DNA of 52,014 bases from Cyclobacteriaceae bacterium (GTDB taxonomy: Bacteria > Bacteroidota > Bacteroidia > Cytophagales > Cyclobacteriaceae). Numbering within the stretch: position 1 is the first letter of the stretch; each line of letters begins with the position of its first letter. Positions 14,173 to 23,740 of the stretch are shown here, piece after piece. The notes beneath the pieces are model-generated. The model was not told where the DNA came from and did not search any database. It was given only the letters and a program-made list of their open reading frames with translations. The stretch lies in the NCBI GenBank assembly GCA_020436165.1, contig JAGQYI010000046.1, positions 1 to 52,014 of the forward strand, in the 5' to 3' direction. Made by a program: the position numbers and the translations under genes.

Positions 14173-15023
14173 AGAGCGTACTTAGAAGTATTTTTCAAAT
14201 CCTAAAGCTTATTAGGTATCTTAACCTGGCAATTGTGGCAATAACGCAATTATTGGTTGCACGCTTTCTTGTTGCGGGCACAAGTATCTATGGACTACTT
14301 ACAAACACCATGTTTGACCTTATGGTGGCATCAACATTACTAATTGCCTCGGCCGGATATATAATTAACGATTACTACGATATAAAAATAGACTATGTTA
14401 ATAAGCCAAATAGAGTGGTTGTTGGCAAACACTTAAAACGAAGGCATGTTCTTGTAATGCATTCTTTTTTTAATGGCCTTGGTATATTGTTAGGTGTATT
14501 CGTTTCCTGGTGGGTAACCCTGGTCAATATCCTTGCTAGTTTTCTTCTTTGGATATACTCCAACCAGTTAAAGCGATTGCCCTTATGGGGCAACCTGGTA
14601 GTAAGTTTGCTTACAGGACTATCTGTTTTTGTGGTTTACGTTCTATTTCAACAAAACCTGGAGCTAATTGCCATGTACGCAATTTTTGCCTTTTTCATTT
14701 CCTTAATCCGCGAGATTGTAAAAGACATGGAAGATATTGAAGGAGATGAAAAATTCGGATGCAAGACCTTACCCATATCAATAGGAATGCCTGCTACTAA
14801 AAGAATAATTTACTTTATCACATTTTTATTCCTGATTGTTGTATTCCTTCTAGCTAACCCACTGAGTATCTTTTGGCCCTTTTTCGGTACACTCACCATT
14901 ATTCTTGCCTTTCTTTGTAATAGAATTTATGTGGCTGACAAAAAGAATGATTATGCCAATATTAGCACTTATGCCAAGGTAATAATGGTAATAGGTATAC
15001 TTAGCATGACGATTATCCAATGA
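14169..15023 (+). CDS. UbiA-family prenyltransferase (DGGGP synthase-like)
   Basis: A 284-residue integral membrane protein with about eight or nine transmembrane helices. The first Asp-rich motif NDYYDIKIDYVNKPNR (around 77) and the second, DMEDIEGDEKFGCKTLP (around 189), are the UbiA prenyl-diphosphate and Mg2+ binding sites. The NDYYD-KID-NKP-R form and short length fit geranylgeranylglycerol-phosphate geranylgeranyltransferases annotated in Bacteroidota. An alternative is a quinone or other isoprenoid transferase. It overlaps the genes on both sides by four bases. Confidence 0.82.
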   Translation: MKSVLRSIFQILKLIRYLNLAIVAITQLLVARFLVAGTSIYGLLTNTMFDLMVASTLLIASAGYIINDYYDIKIDYVNKPNRVVVGKHLKRRHVLVMHSFFNGLGILLGVFVSWWVTLVNILASFLLWIYSNQLKRLPLWGNLVVSLLTGLSVFVVYVLFQQNLELIAMYAIFAFFISLIREIVKDMEDIEGDEKFGCKTLPISIGMPATKRIIYFITFLFLIVVFLLANPLSIFWPFFGTLTIILAFLCNRIYVADKKNDYANISTYAKVIMVIGILSMTIIQ

Positions 15024-15607
15024 GTAAAAAAGTAAACATCGCCATTTTTGCATCTGGCAGTGGCACCAATGCCCAGGCTATACTGGAATACTTTCAGAAA
15101 ATCGATTGGGTAGACATAAAATGCATATATTCCAATAATTGCGAGGCGTATGTATTAAAACGAGCTCAGAATTTTGGAAAGGAAACGCTTACATTTTCCA
15201 GAGAAGAGTATTACAAAAGTGATAAGGTAATAAAGCACCTGCAAGAAAATGAAATTGATCTTATTATACTAGCAGGCTTTATGTGGTTAGTACCTCATAA
15301 AATGGTTGAGCGGTTTACTATTGTCAATATTCATCCTGCTTTGTTGCCCAGCTATGGAGGCAAGGGAATGTACGGGCATCATGTGCACGAGGCCGTGCTG
15401 GAGAATAAAGAAAAGCAATCTGGCATTACCATTCATATGGTTAACAACGAATACGATAAAGGTAAAATAATTCTGCAGCAATCATGCCCTGTTTTGCCCA
15501 ATGACACTCCTGATTCTTTAGCAGATAGGATACATAAGCTGGAACATGCACATTATCCTCCAACTATTGAAAAAATAGCCCAAAAATTGCACAGTAAAAT
15601 AGCCTAA
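15020..15607 (+). CDS. purN: Phosphoribosylglycinamide formyltransferase PurN
   Basis: PurN transfers a formyl group from 10-formyl-tetrahydrofolate to GAR, the third step of purine synthesis. The 195-residue protein has the phosphate-binding loop FASGSGTNAQAI at 10-21, the catalytic region VNIHPALLPSYGGKGMYG (Asn and His) around residue 105, and the catalytic aspartate in the HMVNNEYDKGKI stretch around 143. Length is typical. It precedes purH, later in the same pathway, by 43 bases. It starts inside the stop codon of the prenyltransferase gene. Confidence 0.95.
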   Translation: MSKKVNIAIFASGSGTNAQAILEYFQKIDWVDIKCIYSNNCEAYVLKRAQNFGKETLTFSREEYYKSDKVIKHLQENEIDLIILAGFMWLVPHKMVERFTIVNIHPALLPSYGGKGMYGHHVHEAVLENKEKQSGITIHMVNNEYDKGKIILQQSCPVLPNDTPDSLADRIHKLEHAHYPPTIEKIAQKLHSKIA

Positions 15608-15622
15608 GCTGCTAAAAACCGA

Positions 15623-15630
15623 TAGCTTTG
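15623..15630 (+). promoter_or_regulatory. Promoter -7 box (TAGCTTTG) before purH
   Basis: TAGCTTTG matches TAnnTTTG exactly and lies in the short purN-purH gap, 20 bases before the purH start codon. It suggests that purH has its own promoter besides any read-through. No clear -33 box is seen. Confidence 0.45.
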
Positions 15631-15650
15631 CAGCTTAGTTAGAAACAGCA

Positions 15651-17174
15651 ATGCACAAAAAAATCTCTTCGGCTTTAATCTCAGTTTATCATAAGGACAA
15701 CCTTGAACCCATTATCAAAAAACTCAATGAGTTAGGTGTGGAACTTTTTTCAACAGGTGGAACACTCAAGTTTATAAATGAACTTGGAATTGAAGCAAAT
15801 GCTGTTGAAAAAATGACAACATACCCCTCCATTTTCGGTGGTAGAGTAAAGACTTTGCACCCGGTAATTTTTGGAGGGATATTGTACAGAAGAGACAATC
15901 CTGAGGACGTAATTCAGGCTAGTGAGTTTGAAATACCTAGCATTGATTTGGTTATTGTGGATCTGTATCCATTTGAAGAGACTGTGAAAAGTGGCGCTTC
16001 TGAAGCAGACATTATTGAAAAAATTGATATTGGTGGTATTTCTTTAATACGTGCTGCCGCCAAAAATTATAAAGATGTGTTGATCGTAAGTTCACGTAAT
16101 CAATATACTGAACTGCAAGAGATACTTGATGCTGGAAGCGGGGAAACAACTATTGAAGAGCGCAAACGATTTGCCGCACATGCCTTCAACACCAGTTCAC
16201 ATTACGATACTGCCATTTTCAATTACTTTAACGCAACAGAAAATATTTCTTCTTTTAAAAACAGCACATTGCACGGTAAAACTCTGCGTTACGGAGAAAA
16301 CCCTCACCAGGAAGGAATTTTCTTTGGCAACCTGGATAAAGTCTTTCACCAATTGCATGGTAAGGAAATTTCGTACAACAATCTTGTGGATATTGAAGCA
16401 GCTGTCAGTTTGATACGGGAATTTGAAGGAGAAAAGGCATTCGCTATTTTAAAGCATACCAATGCATGTGGAGTGGCCGTAGCCAGCACTGTAAAGAAAG
16501 CCTATTTAAAAGCATTTGAAGCAGACACGCTTTCTGCTTTTGGTGGTGTCTTGATTTCCAATTCAGAAATTGATCTGGAAACGGCTGAAGAAATTGACAA
16601 ACTTTTCTTTGAAGTTTTACTGGCACCTTCTTTTACTACTGAAGCACTTGAAGTACTTAAATCGAAGAAAAACAGAGTACTGCTTAAACTCAATGAATAT
16701 CCTGAAAACAAAGTAGTATTCAAATCGCTTTTAGGAGGTGTAATTCAGCAAGGAGCCAATAATAAGACAGATTCAGAAGGCGATTTGACGCAAGTAACCA
16801 ACCTAAAAGCAACACAGAATCAAATTGAGGATATGCTATTTGCTTCCAAAATTTGTAAGCATACAAAATCCAATGCTATAGTATTGGCAAAAGATGGGCA
16901 AATGTTGGCTAGTGGTGTTGGGCAAACTTCAAGAGTAGATGCTTTGCAACAAGCCATTAAGAAAGCAAAAACCTTTGGTTTTGATTTGATAGGAGCATCC
17001 TTGGCATCCGATGCATTCTTCCCATTTGCTGACAGCGTAGAGTTAGCATATAAAGCAGGAATTACTTCAATTATTCAACCGGGAGGTTCTAAAAAAGATC
17101 AAGATTCAATTGATTTTTGTAATAATCATGATATGGCCATGGTATTTACAGGAACAAGGCATTTTAAACATTAA
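15651..17174 (+). CDS. purH: Bifunctional purine biosynthesis protein PurH
   Basis: A 507-residue fusion carrying out the last two steps of IMP synthesis. The N-terminal MGS-like domain (about 1-190) is the IMP cyclohydrolase, with STGGTLKFINE near residue 35 and VKTLHPVIFGGIL. The C-terminal part is the AICAR formyltransferase, with the AILKHTNACGVA motif (catalytic Lys-His) around residue 265 and TSRVDA and GGSKKDQDSI later. The length is normal. A small AT-ended hairpin (17180-17194, ATGGCTT/AAGCCAT) follows the stop and may weakly end the transcript. Confidence 0.96.
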   Translation: MHKKISSALISVYHKDNLEPIIKKLNELGVELFSTGGTLKFINELGIEANAVEKMTTYPSIFGGRVKTLHPVIFGGILYRRDNPEDVIQASEFEIPSIDLVIVDLYPFEETVKSGASEADIIEKIDIGGISLIRAAAKNYKDVLIVSSRNQYTELQEILDAGSGETTIEERKRFAAHAFNTSSHYDTAIFNYFNATENISSFKNSTLHGKTLRYGENPHQEGIFFGNLDKVFHQLHGKEISYNNLVDIEAAVSLIREFEGEKAFAILKHTNACGVAVASTVKKAYLKAFEADTLSAFGGVLISNSEIDLETAEEIDKLFFEVLLAPSFTTEALEVLKSKKNRVLLKLNEYPENKVVFKSLLGGVIQQGANNKTDSEGDLTQVTNLKATQNQIEDMLFASKICKHTKSNAIVLAKDGQMLASGVGQTSRVDALQQAIKKAKTFGFDLIGASLASDAFFPFADSVELAYKAGITSIIQPGGSKKDQDSIDFCNNHDMAMVFTGTRHFKH

Positions 17175-17282
17175 ATTAAATGGCTTTAAGCCATAAATTA
17201 AAACAAATTTGTATTTTAGTCAGCGTTGGAAAACACCCTTTATTTGGGCATCCGGCCTGAAACCAGATATTAAACAACTAGT

Positions 17283-18311
17283 ATGGGTTTATTTGATTTT
17301 TTCTCAAGTGATTTGGCGATTGATTTAGGAACGGCCAATACGTTGGTTATTAAAAACGACAAGATAGTGGTAGACGAGCCGTCTATTATTGCTATTGACC
17401 GTAACACGAACAAGGTGCTTGCCATTGGCAGGCAAGCTATGCAGATGCATGAAAAAACACATGACAATATTAAAACCATACGTCCATTGAAAGATGGTGT
17501 AATTGCCGATTTCCATGCAGCGGAGCATATGATAAGAGGCATGATCAAAATGATTGATGAGGGAAGTCGAAGCATCTTCCCAAAGTCTCACCGCATGGTA
17601 ATTTGTATTCCTTCCGGTATTACTGAGGTTGAAAAACGTGCCGTTCGCGACTCGGCCGAGCATGCAGGTGCCAAAGAAGTATATATGATTTACGAACCTA
17701 TTGCTGCGGCAATAGGAACAGGAATAGATATTGAAGAACCCATGGGTTCTATGATTGTGGATATAGGAGGAGGTACCACCGAGATTGCTGTTATTGCGCT
17801 TTCAGGTATTGTAAGCAACCAATCTATCCGTATTGCCGGTGATACCTTCAACAAAGATATTCTGGATTATATGCGCAGACAGCACAACTTGCTTATTGGC
17901 GAGCGTTCTGCTGAACGCGTAAAAATAGAAGTTGGTTCAGCCCTAACGGAACTTGACGATGGACCTGAAGACTATGAGATTCGTGGCCGGGACCTAATGA
18001 CAGGTATTCCTAAAGTTATAAAGGTTTCCTATTCTGAAATTGCTTTTGCATTGGATAAGTCCGTTTCCAAAGTGGAAGAAGCCGTTTTAAAAGCGCTGGA
18101 AATTTCACCTCCTGAGCTATCAGCCGATATTTATGACAGGGGCATTCACCTTACGGGAGGTGGAGCAGCTTTAAGGGGACTTAGTAAACGTTTGGCCTTA
18201 AAAACCAAACTCCCAATTCATGTGGTTGAAGAGCCACTAAAAGCAGTAGTTAGAGGTACCGGTATTGCCATGAAGAACCTTAACCAGTACAAGCCTGTGC
18301 TAATGACTTAA
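17283..18311 (+). CDS. mreB: Rod-shape-determining actin homologue MreB
   Basis: MreB polymerises under the inner membrane and directs side-wall murein synthesis. The 342-residue protein has the actin-type phosphate 1 loop DLGTANTLV around residue 14, the phosphate 2 motif IVDIGGGTTEIAV around 158, and the adenosine motif HLTGGGAALRGL around 288. The N-terminal amphipathic stretch MGLFDFFSSD can bind the membrane. It starts the operon mreB-mreC-mreD-mrdA-rodA, with four bases before mreC. Confidence 0.96.
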   Translation: MGLFDFFSSDLAIDLGTANTLVIKNDKIVVDEPSIIAIDRNTNKVLAIGRQAMQMHEKTHDNIKTIRPLKDGVIADFHAAEHMIRGMIKMIDEGSRSIFPKSHRMVICIPSGITEVEKRAVRDSAEHAGAKEVYMIYEPIAAAIGTGIDIEEPMGSMIVDIGGGTTEIAVIALSGIVSNQSIRIAGDTFNKDILDYMRRQHNLLIGERSAERVKIEVGSALTELDDGPEDYEIRGRDLMTGIPKVIKVSYSEIAFALDKSVSKVEEAVLKALEISPPELSADIYDRGIHLTGGGAALRGLSKRLALKTKLPIHVVEEPLKAVVRGTGIAMKNLNQYKPVLMT

Positions 18312-18315
18312 TGTT

Positions 18316-19134
18316 ATGCGCAGTTTCTTTCTGTTTTTATATAAATACAGGGCTTTTTTAGTTTTCATATTACTCGAGTTTTTTGCGCTCTTTCTGGTGG
18401 TGCAAAATTCCAATTACAACAGAGCAACATTCTTTAACTCAAGCAACACCGTTGTTGGTAGCATACTTGAGGTTTCAAGTAATGTTCGAGATTTTATTAA
18501 CCTTGCCAGCACCAATAAACAGCTCAGTGAAGAGAACGCTCGGCTCAGGGAGAAACTGAATGTGCTAAATGATGAACTTAAAAAACCAGGAGATGTAGAC
18601 ACATTAAGCAGGTTTAGTTTTATAAATGCCCATATTGTCAACAATAGTATTTTCTTGCTAAATAATGCTATTACCATAAACGCAGGCAAAGAAAACGGTG
18701 TGATGCCAGAAATGGGTGTAATTGGTGGGGGTGGAATTGTTGGCAAAGTAAAAAGGGTAGGTAAAAAATATTCAACAGTAGTATCTTTTCTTGACGTTGA
18801 TGTAAAGGTATCAGCCCAAGTAAGAGGTAAGATAAATCTGTGTACTGTACAATGGGATGGTAAATCACACCAATTTGCTAAAGTGCTTTATGTGCCCAGA
18901 CACTACAATTTAGCTATCGGAGATACAGTAGTTACAAGTGGGTATAATGCGATATATCCTGAAGGTATTACAATAGGCACCATAAGTAAAATCAACCTGC
19001 CACAGGATGCTACCTTTTACGATGCAGAAGTTAAGTTGATTAACGATTTTACAAGCCTCTCAGAGGTAGAAGTTATCGTTAATAAAGATCTGCCTCAATT
19101 GGATTCTCTGACTTTAACTGAAAAAAATGAATAG
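18316..19134 (+). CDS. mreC: Rod-shape-determining protein MreC
   Basis: A 272-residue bitopic inner-membrane protein: a short cytoplasmic N-terminus, one transmembrane helix (YRAFLVFILLEFFALFLVV, about 11-29), a coiled coil (NKQLSEENARLREKLNVLNDELKK, about 68-95) and two periplasmic beta-barrel domains containing GVIGGGGIVGKVKRVGKKYSTV and LAIGDTVVTSGYNAIYPEGI. MreC links MreB to penicillin-binding protein 2 and RodA in the elongasome. The stop overlaps mreD by eight bases. Confidence 0.93.
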   Translation: MRSFFLFLYKYRAFLVFILLEFFALFLVVQNSNYNRATFFNSSNTVVGSILEVSSNVRDFINLASTNKQLSEENARLREKLNVLNDELKKPGDVDTLSRFSFINAHIVNNSIFLLNNAITINAGKENGVMPEMGVIGGGGIVGKVKRVGKKYSTVVSFLDVDVKVSAQVRGKINLCTVQWDGKSHQFAKVLYVPRHYNLAIGDTVVTSGYNAIYPEGITIGTISKINLPQDATFYDAEVKLINDFTSLSEVEVIVNKDLPQLDSLTLTEKNE

Positions 19135-19645
19135 GGATACACTAATCAAAATAATTACCTTTTTCAGTTATGTGCTTTTTCAGGTACTGTTGTTTAATAA
19201 AATGGTTCTTTGGGGAAAGGGCTTTGCCTTTATTTATGTCGGTTATCTGCTCACTTTCCCAATTGAACTAGGAGTTATACCCGCAATGCTTATTGGTTTC
19301 GCCACAGGAATATCTGTGGATATTTTCTCCAACACCCTTGGAGTGCATGCATCCGCTTCAGTTCTTTTAATGTATGTAAGGCCCTATCTACTAAACCTAC
19401 TTACCCCACATGGAGGATATCCATTGGGTTTGTCTCCAAGACCGTCAACACTAGGATTTAGCTGGTTTTCCACCTATGCCATCATTCTCATCTTCATTCA
19501 TCATTTTGTTCTTTTCTTCGTTGAGGCTGGCGGGTTTCATCTATTCTTTTTTACAATTCAAAAAGTAGTGTTATCTACACTCTTTACTTTTAGTGTTGTT
19601 ATTCTAATACAATATCTTTTTGCTAGAAAAATAGACACTAGATGA
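19127..19645 (+). CDS. mreD: Rod-shape-determining protein MreD
   Basis: A 172-residue integral membrane protein with about five or six hydrophobic helices and few charged residues, the size and make-up of MreD. The sequence itself is weakly conserved across bacteria, so the call rests mainly on its place between mreC and mrdA and on its topology. It starts within the last codons of mreC and its stop overlaps the start of mrdA. Confidence 0.88.
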   Translation: MNRDTLIKIITFFSYVLFQVLLFNKMVLWGKGFAFIYVGYLLTFPIELGVIPAMLIGFATGISVDIFSNTLGVHASASVLLMYVRPYLLNLLTPHGGYPLGLSPRPSTLGFSWFSTYAIILIFIHHFVLFFVEAGGFHLFFFTIQKVVLSTLFTFSVVILIQYLFARKIDTR

Positions 19646-21459
19646 ATCGAAGCAGAGGTTATATTATACAAGGAATCTTTGTGTTGGTTGGAGTATTGTT
19701 TGCACTAAGATTATTCTCATTACAAGTACTTGACGAAAGCTATAAAGCTGCTGCCGATAACAATATTATCCAGGAAGAAATTGAATATCCGTTCAGAGGC
19801 CTTATTTACGACAGGAATGGCAAGCTCCTCGTAGCCAATAAACCCATGTTCGACCTTATGGTTGTTCCAAGCCAGGTATTCATTAAAGACACCTTGAAGT
19901 TCTGCGACCTTATTGGAATAGAAAGAAACGAGTTTAATGAAAAAATTAAAAAAGCCAGAAAGTATTCCTTAGTAAAAGCCTCACCCTTTTTGAAACAACT
20001 TTCTCTCGAGGATTTAGCCAAAATAGAAGATTATCTTGATGAATATCCGGGCTTTATTCTGCAACCAAGAACCACAAGGTCGTACACATATCCTATCATG
20101 GCAAATGCCTTGGGGTATATAAGCGAGATAAGTCCTCAAGAACTGGATAAAGACACCGCCAATTATTACCACAGTGGTGACTACATTGGAAAGAGTGGTA
20201 TTGAGTCAGAATATGAAATCTACCTTAGAGGTCAGCGCGGAAAAAAGTTTAAAATTCGGAACGTCAGGGGCGTTGAAAAAGGAGAGTTTAAAGATGGGGA
20301 ATTTGATACGTTGGCTGTCCCTGGTCTTTCCGTAACTTCAACCATTGATAGAGAACTTCAGCAATACGCAGAAAAATTAATGAATGGAAAATCCGGTAGT
20401 ATTGTAGCAATAGAACCCTCAACAGGAGAAATATTAACGATTGTTTCTTCCCCCTCTTATGACCCAAACTTATTGACGGGTCAAAAGTTTAGTGCCAACT
20501 TTAGGTCGATAAGTCAAGACACATTAAAGCCTCTTTTCAACCGGCCATTAATGGCCGCTTACAGGCCGGGGAGCATTTTTAAAATTGTACAATCACTGGT
20601 GGCATTGCAGGAAGGAGTAATAACTCCGGATACTAAATTCAAATGCAATACAAACCTTATAGGATGTCATAATGGTGCAAGCCACCCATTCGGAACCTCT
20701 GAAAAATTAGTGGGCGCCATTAAAAACTCTTGTAATCCATACTTCTACCAGGTAATGCGAAGAATGGTTGTTCAGGATGTAGATGAAAGCCCATATTTGG
20801 ATGCAAAGATTGGACTTGACAAATGGAACGGTTATGTTCAAAAATTTGGCTTTGGCTCTCCTCTTGGCATCGATTTACCAGGTGAAAAAGGCGGAATGAT
20901 ACCGGATGCCGCTTATTACGACAGGGCTTACCAAGGCAGGGAATGGAAGTTCTCAAATATTTATTCCATTGCCATTGGAGAAGGTGAAAACCTGGTGGTA
21001 CCCATACAAATGGCTAATTTCGTTGCAACAGTTGCTAACAGAGGCTATTACTATACCCCTCATTTAATTAAATCTATTGGAGATTCGGGCAAGCCCCTAC
21101 CCCAGTATTCCGAAAAACACCATACAGGTGTAGATTCGGCTTATTTTGAAATAGCAGTTGAAGCTATGTCTCAAGTAGTAAAAAGCGGAACAGGGCAATA
21201 CAGGGCCAAGTTGCAAGACATTGAAGTTTGTGGTAAAACCGGAACAGTTCAAAACGATCCTAATCCTGATCACTCTGTTTTTATTGCATTCGCACCGCGC
21301 AATAACCCCAAAATTGCCGTATCTGTTTATGTTGAAAACGCAGGGCAAGGAGCTCGGGCAGCGGCAGCCATCTCGGGATTACTAATTGAAAAATATATCA
21401 AAAGGGATAGTGCAAGACTGTATTTTGAACCATATGTTTTAAAAGGAGATTTTGAGTGA
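19642..21459 (+). CDS. mrdA: Penicillin-binding protein 2
   Basis: The murein transpeptidase of cell elongation. The 605-residue protein has an N-terminal membrane anchor (GYIIQGIFVLVGVLFALRLFSLQ), a pedestal domain with the YPFRGLIYDRNG motif, and the transpeptidase domain with the active-site serine in RPGSIFK (Ser311, SxxK), the SCN motif in IKNSCNPYFYQ and the KTG motif at 532-534. The length and order are typical of PBP2. Its stop overlaps the GTG start of rodA. Confidence 0.95.
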   Translation: MNRSRGYIIQGIFVLVGVLFALRLFSLQVLDESYKAAADNNIIQEEIEYPFRGLIYDRNGKLLVANKPMFDLMVVPSQVFIKDTLKFCDLIGIERNEFNEKIKKARKYSLVKASPFLKQLSLEDLAKIEDYLDEYPGFILQPRTTRSYTYPIMANALGYISEISPQELDKDTANYYHSGDYIGKSGIESEYEIYLRGQRGKKFKIRNVRGVEKGEFKDGEFDTLAVPGLSVTSTIDRELQQYAEKLMNGKSGSIVAIEPSTGEILTIVSSPSYDPNLLTGQKFSANFRSISQDTLKPLFNRPLMAAYRPGSIFKIVQSLVALQEGVITPDTKFKCNTNLIGCHNGASHPFGTSEKLVGAIKNSCNPYFYQVMRRMVVQDVDESPYLDAKIGLDKWNGYVQKFGFGSPLGIDLPGEKGGMIPDAAYYDRAYQGREWKFSNIYSIAIGEGENLVVPIQMANFVATVANRGYYYTPHLIKSIGDSGKPLPQYSEKHHTGVDSAYFEIAVEAMSQVVKSGTGQYRAKLQDIEVCGKTGTVQNDPNPDHSVFIAFAPRNNPKIAVSVYVENAGQGARAAAAISGLLIEKYIKRDSARLYFEPYVLKGDFE

Positions 21460-22727
21460 GAAGAGGTGATGGCATAGTAGATAGGATAGATTGGCTTACG
21501 GTAGCACTTTATGGCCTGCTTGTTCTTGCAGGGCTCTTAAATATTTATGCGGCCATCTATGACATTGATAATCCCGCGCCTTTTTTCAGTTTGAGTCACA
21601 ATGCCGGTAAGCAAATGATCTTTATTGGGGTAGCAGTAGTTTTAGCTATTTCAATACTTGCTGTTGATTATAAGGTATACGATACCCTGTCCTATCCGCT
21701 TTGGGCACTTTTTGTTTTTCTACTTATAGTGGTACTTTTTGTAGCTCGAGAAGTAAACGGAGCTAAATCATGGATTGAGTTCGGTAGCTTTAGGTTTCAG
21801 CCTTCTGAATTTACAAAATTTGCAACCGCATTGGCTGTTGCCAAGTACATAAGCCGCCCAAACTTTAAAATAGCAAGGCTCAAAGACGCAGCCATACTAG
21901 CTCTTTTAATAGGAGTTCCTGCACTATTGATAATAGTACAAGGTGACATGGGTACCGCTCTTGTATTCTCTGTGTTTATCCTGGTTCTTTTCAGGGAAGG
22001 CATGTCCCCCATTCCTCTGATTTTGGGCGTTTCGGCTGCTGTAATCTTTTTACTTGCTCTTCTCGTTCAAAACCACTTCTATTTTTGGATACCTGTGGCT
22101 GCTATTTCCGGCATTGCCATATTCTTCAATAGAAAAAGTGTAAAACGGATGGTACTCATTCTGGCTGCCGGAATACTTGTTATTGGAATGTTTGAAAGTG
22201 TGGGCTATGCTTTTGAGAACTTCCTTAAACCACACCAGCAAAACAGGATTCTAGTACTCTTAAACCCTAATGCTGATCCTCTTGGAGCAGGTTGGAATGT
22301 AACACAGTCAAAAATTGCTATTGGTAGTGGTGGGCTTACTGGAAAAGGTTACCTGAACGGAACACAAACCAAATTCGATTTTGTGCCCGAACAAAGTACA
22401 GATTTTATTTTCTGTACCATTGGAGAAGAACAAGGCTGGTTAGGTTCTATGATCTTAATCGTTCTTTTTATGGCCTTACTTCTAAGAGTAACACAGCTTG
22501 CTGAACGGCAAAAATGGCGCTTCGCCAGGGTATATGGTTATTCCGTTGCCAGCATTCTCTTTTTTCACTTTGCAATAAATATTGGCATGACCATTGGTCT
22601 TTTCCCTGTGATAGGCATTCCCCTGCCATTTTTTAGCTATGGAGGGTCTTCACTTATCTCCTTTACAATTATGCTTTTTATTCTGATTGGGCTGGATGCC
22701 AACAGAATGCAAATGCTGGCACATTAA
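21456..22727 (+). CDS. rodA: Peptidoglycan polymerase RodA
   Basis: A SEDS-family glycosyltransferase that polymerises lipid II together with PBP2. The 423-residue protein has about ten transmembrane helices, the RFQPSEFTKFATALAVAKYI motif around residue 114, and the catalytic-loop region FVPEQSTDFIFCTIGEEQGWLGS around 310, followed by FPVIGIPLPFFSYGGSS. The start is GTG at 21456, which shares bases with the TGA of mrdA; no nearby ATG fits. It ends the operon and overlaps the convergent gene at 22724 by four bases. Confidence 0.94.
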   Translation: MRRGDGIVDRIDWLTVALYGLLVLAGLLNIYAAIYDIDNPAPFFSLSHNAGKQMIFIGVAVVLAISILAVDYKVYDTLSYPLWALFVFLLIVVLFVAREVNGAKSWIEFGSFRFQPSEFTKFATALAVAKYISRPNFKIARLKDAAILALLIGVPALLIIVQGDMGTALVFSVFILVLFREGMSPIPLILGVSAAVIFLLALLVQNHFYFWIPVAAISGIAIFFNRKSVKRMVLILAAGILVIGMFESVGYAFENFLKPHQQNRILVLLNPNADPLGAGWNVTQSKIAIGSGGLTGKGYLNGTQTKFDFVPEQSTDFIFCTIGEEQGWLGSMILIVLFMALLLRVTQLAERQKWRFARVYGYSVASILFFHFAINIGMTIGLFPVIGIPLPFFSYGGSSLISFTIMLFILIGLDANRMQMLAH

Positions 22728-23701
22728 TTAAATTTTTTGTCAATCAAAGAAAGAAATTCTTTTACCTGGGGTGCTTCGGCTTTCCACTGACCCCTTTTAA
22801 TGTAATTGCTGTTCAAAAATTTTATAACAACATCTTTAGTTTCGCAGGTATCCAGAAAGTCAATTACTTTGGCAAAATCTTCCTGACTCCCTCTGAAAAG
22901 ATCGTTTACAAACATGAATTTTTGATTGATTGTCAACATCGACTTTAAGGAAGCTTTGGTCGTTTCAAATCCTAAAGTATCGCCAAGCATAGTTGTTCGT
23001 TCGGAGGTAAATTGCTTATGAACCGTCTCAAAATTAGCCTCATCTTCATCTTCTTCAATTGGTGTTTCCACAGGCTCATTCCCATAAGTTTCTTCCCAAA
23101 AATCCGCACTTTCCGTAGGGAGCAATTCATTAAATGGTTGTATCAAATTGGAAACGTCCTCAGGAGGCTCGGTCAGTCCCTCAAATGCTCTGTCCAAAAC
23201 TTCTCCCTCATTAACATTCGAAGCCCAGGCATTCAAGAGCGCATCCCGCATATGCCCATTAATTTTTATAAACTTTTGAAGGTCCTTAACATCTTCCATT
23301 CCAGGAGCACTCCCTCCAAAGGATTCAACCAGGTTTTCATAAAATTCTAACGGAGACAATATAAGCAAAAGAGTATCTTCAACTGCCTTGATGAGAAGAG
23401 GCATAAATTGTTCTCTGGGTACAGAAATGTTTTTCGAAAGAACATTCATAAGCTCCTTTAGTTTATTCTGAACTTCAGGAGTATCATAATTGAAATAAGG
23501 ACTTCTTAACTGATTTATTTCTGATTTCCATTTTTCAAAAAGCTGAAACAAAGCAAAAAGCCCAACCTGTTTAACAGGAATTTCCTCAAGAATGTCCTTT
23601 CCGGTAATTACTTCTTTTGAATTGAATAATTTATCAGCCAATAACCCTGAATACTCAGCTGCATATTGCTCTAAAGCCAGATGGTTCAACTTGTTCTCCA
23701 T
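22724..23701 (-). CDS. Cytoplasmic protein of unknown function, 325 aa
   Basis: I do not recognise a named family. The 325-residue protein has no signal peptide or membrane segment and looks mostly alpha-helical. A very acidic low-complexity linker around residues 211-222 (VETPIEEDEDEANFE) divides it into a larger N-terminal and a smaller C-terminal part (about 240-325, SMLTINQKFMFVNDLFRGSQEDFAKVIDFLD). The C-terminal piece, with its NQKFMFVNDLFRGS motif, looks like a small conserved domain found in many Bacteroidota proteins. Divergent from the ferredoxin gene; the two starts are about 40 bases apart. Confidence 0.75.
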   Translation of the reverse strand: MENKLNHLALEQYAAEYSGLLADKLFNSKEVITGKDILEEIPVKQVGLFALFQLFEKWKSEINQLRSPYFNYDTPEVQNKLKELMNVLSKNISVPREQFMPLLIKAVEDTLLLILSPLEFYENLVESFGGSAPGMEDVKDLQKFIKINGHMRDALLNAWASNVNEGEVLDRAFEGLTEPPEDVSNLIQPFNELLPTESADFWEETYGNEPVETPIEEDEDEANFETVHKQFTSERTTMLGDTLGFETTKASLKSMLTINQKFMFVNDLFRGSQEDFAKVIDFLDTCETKDVVIKFLNSNYIKRGQWKAEAPQVKEFLSLIDKKFN

Positions 23702-23740
23702 ATCAAGTTTTTGTTCCTTTGTTATTACGGATGTAAATGT

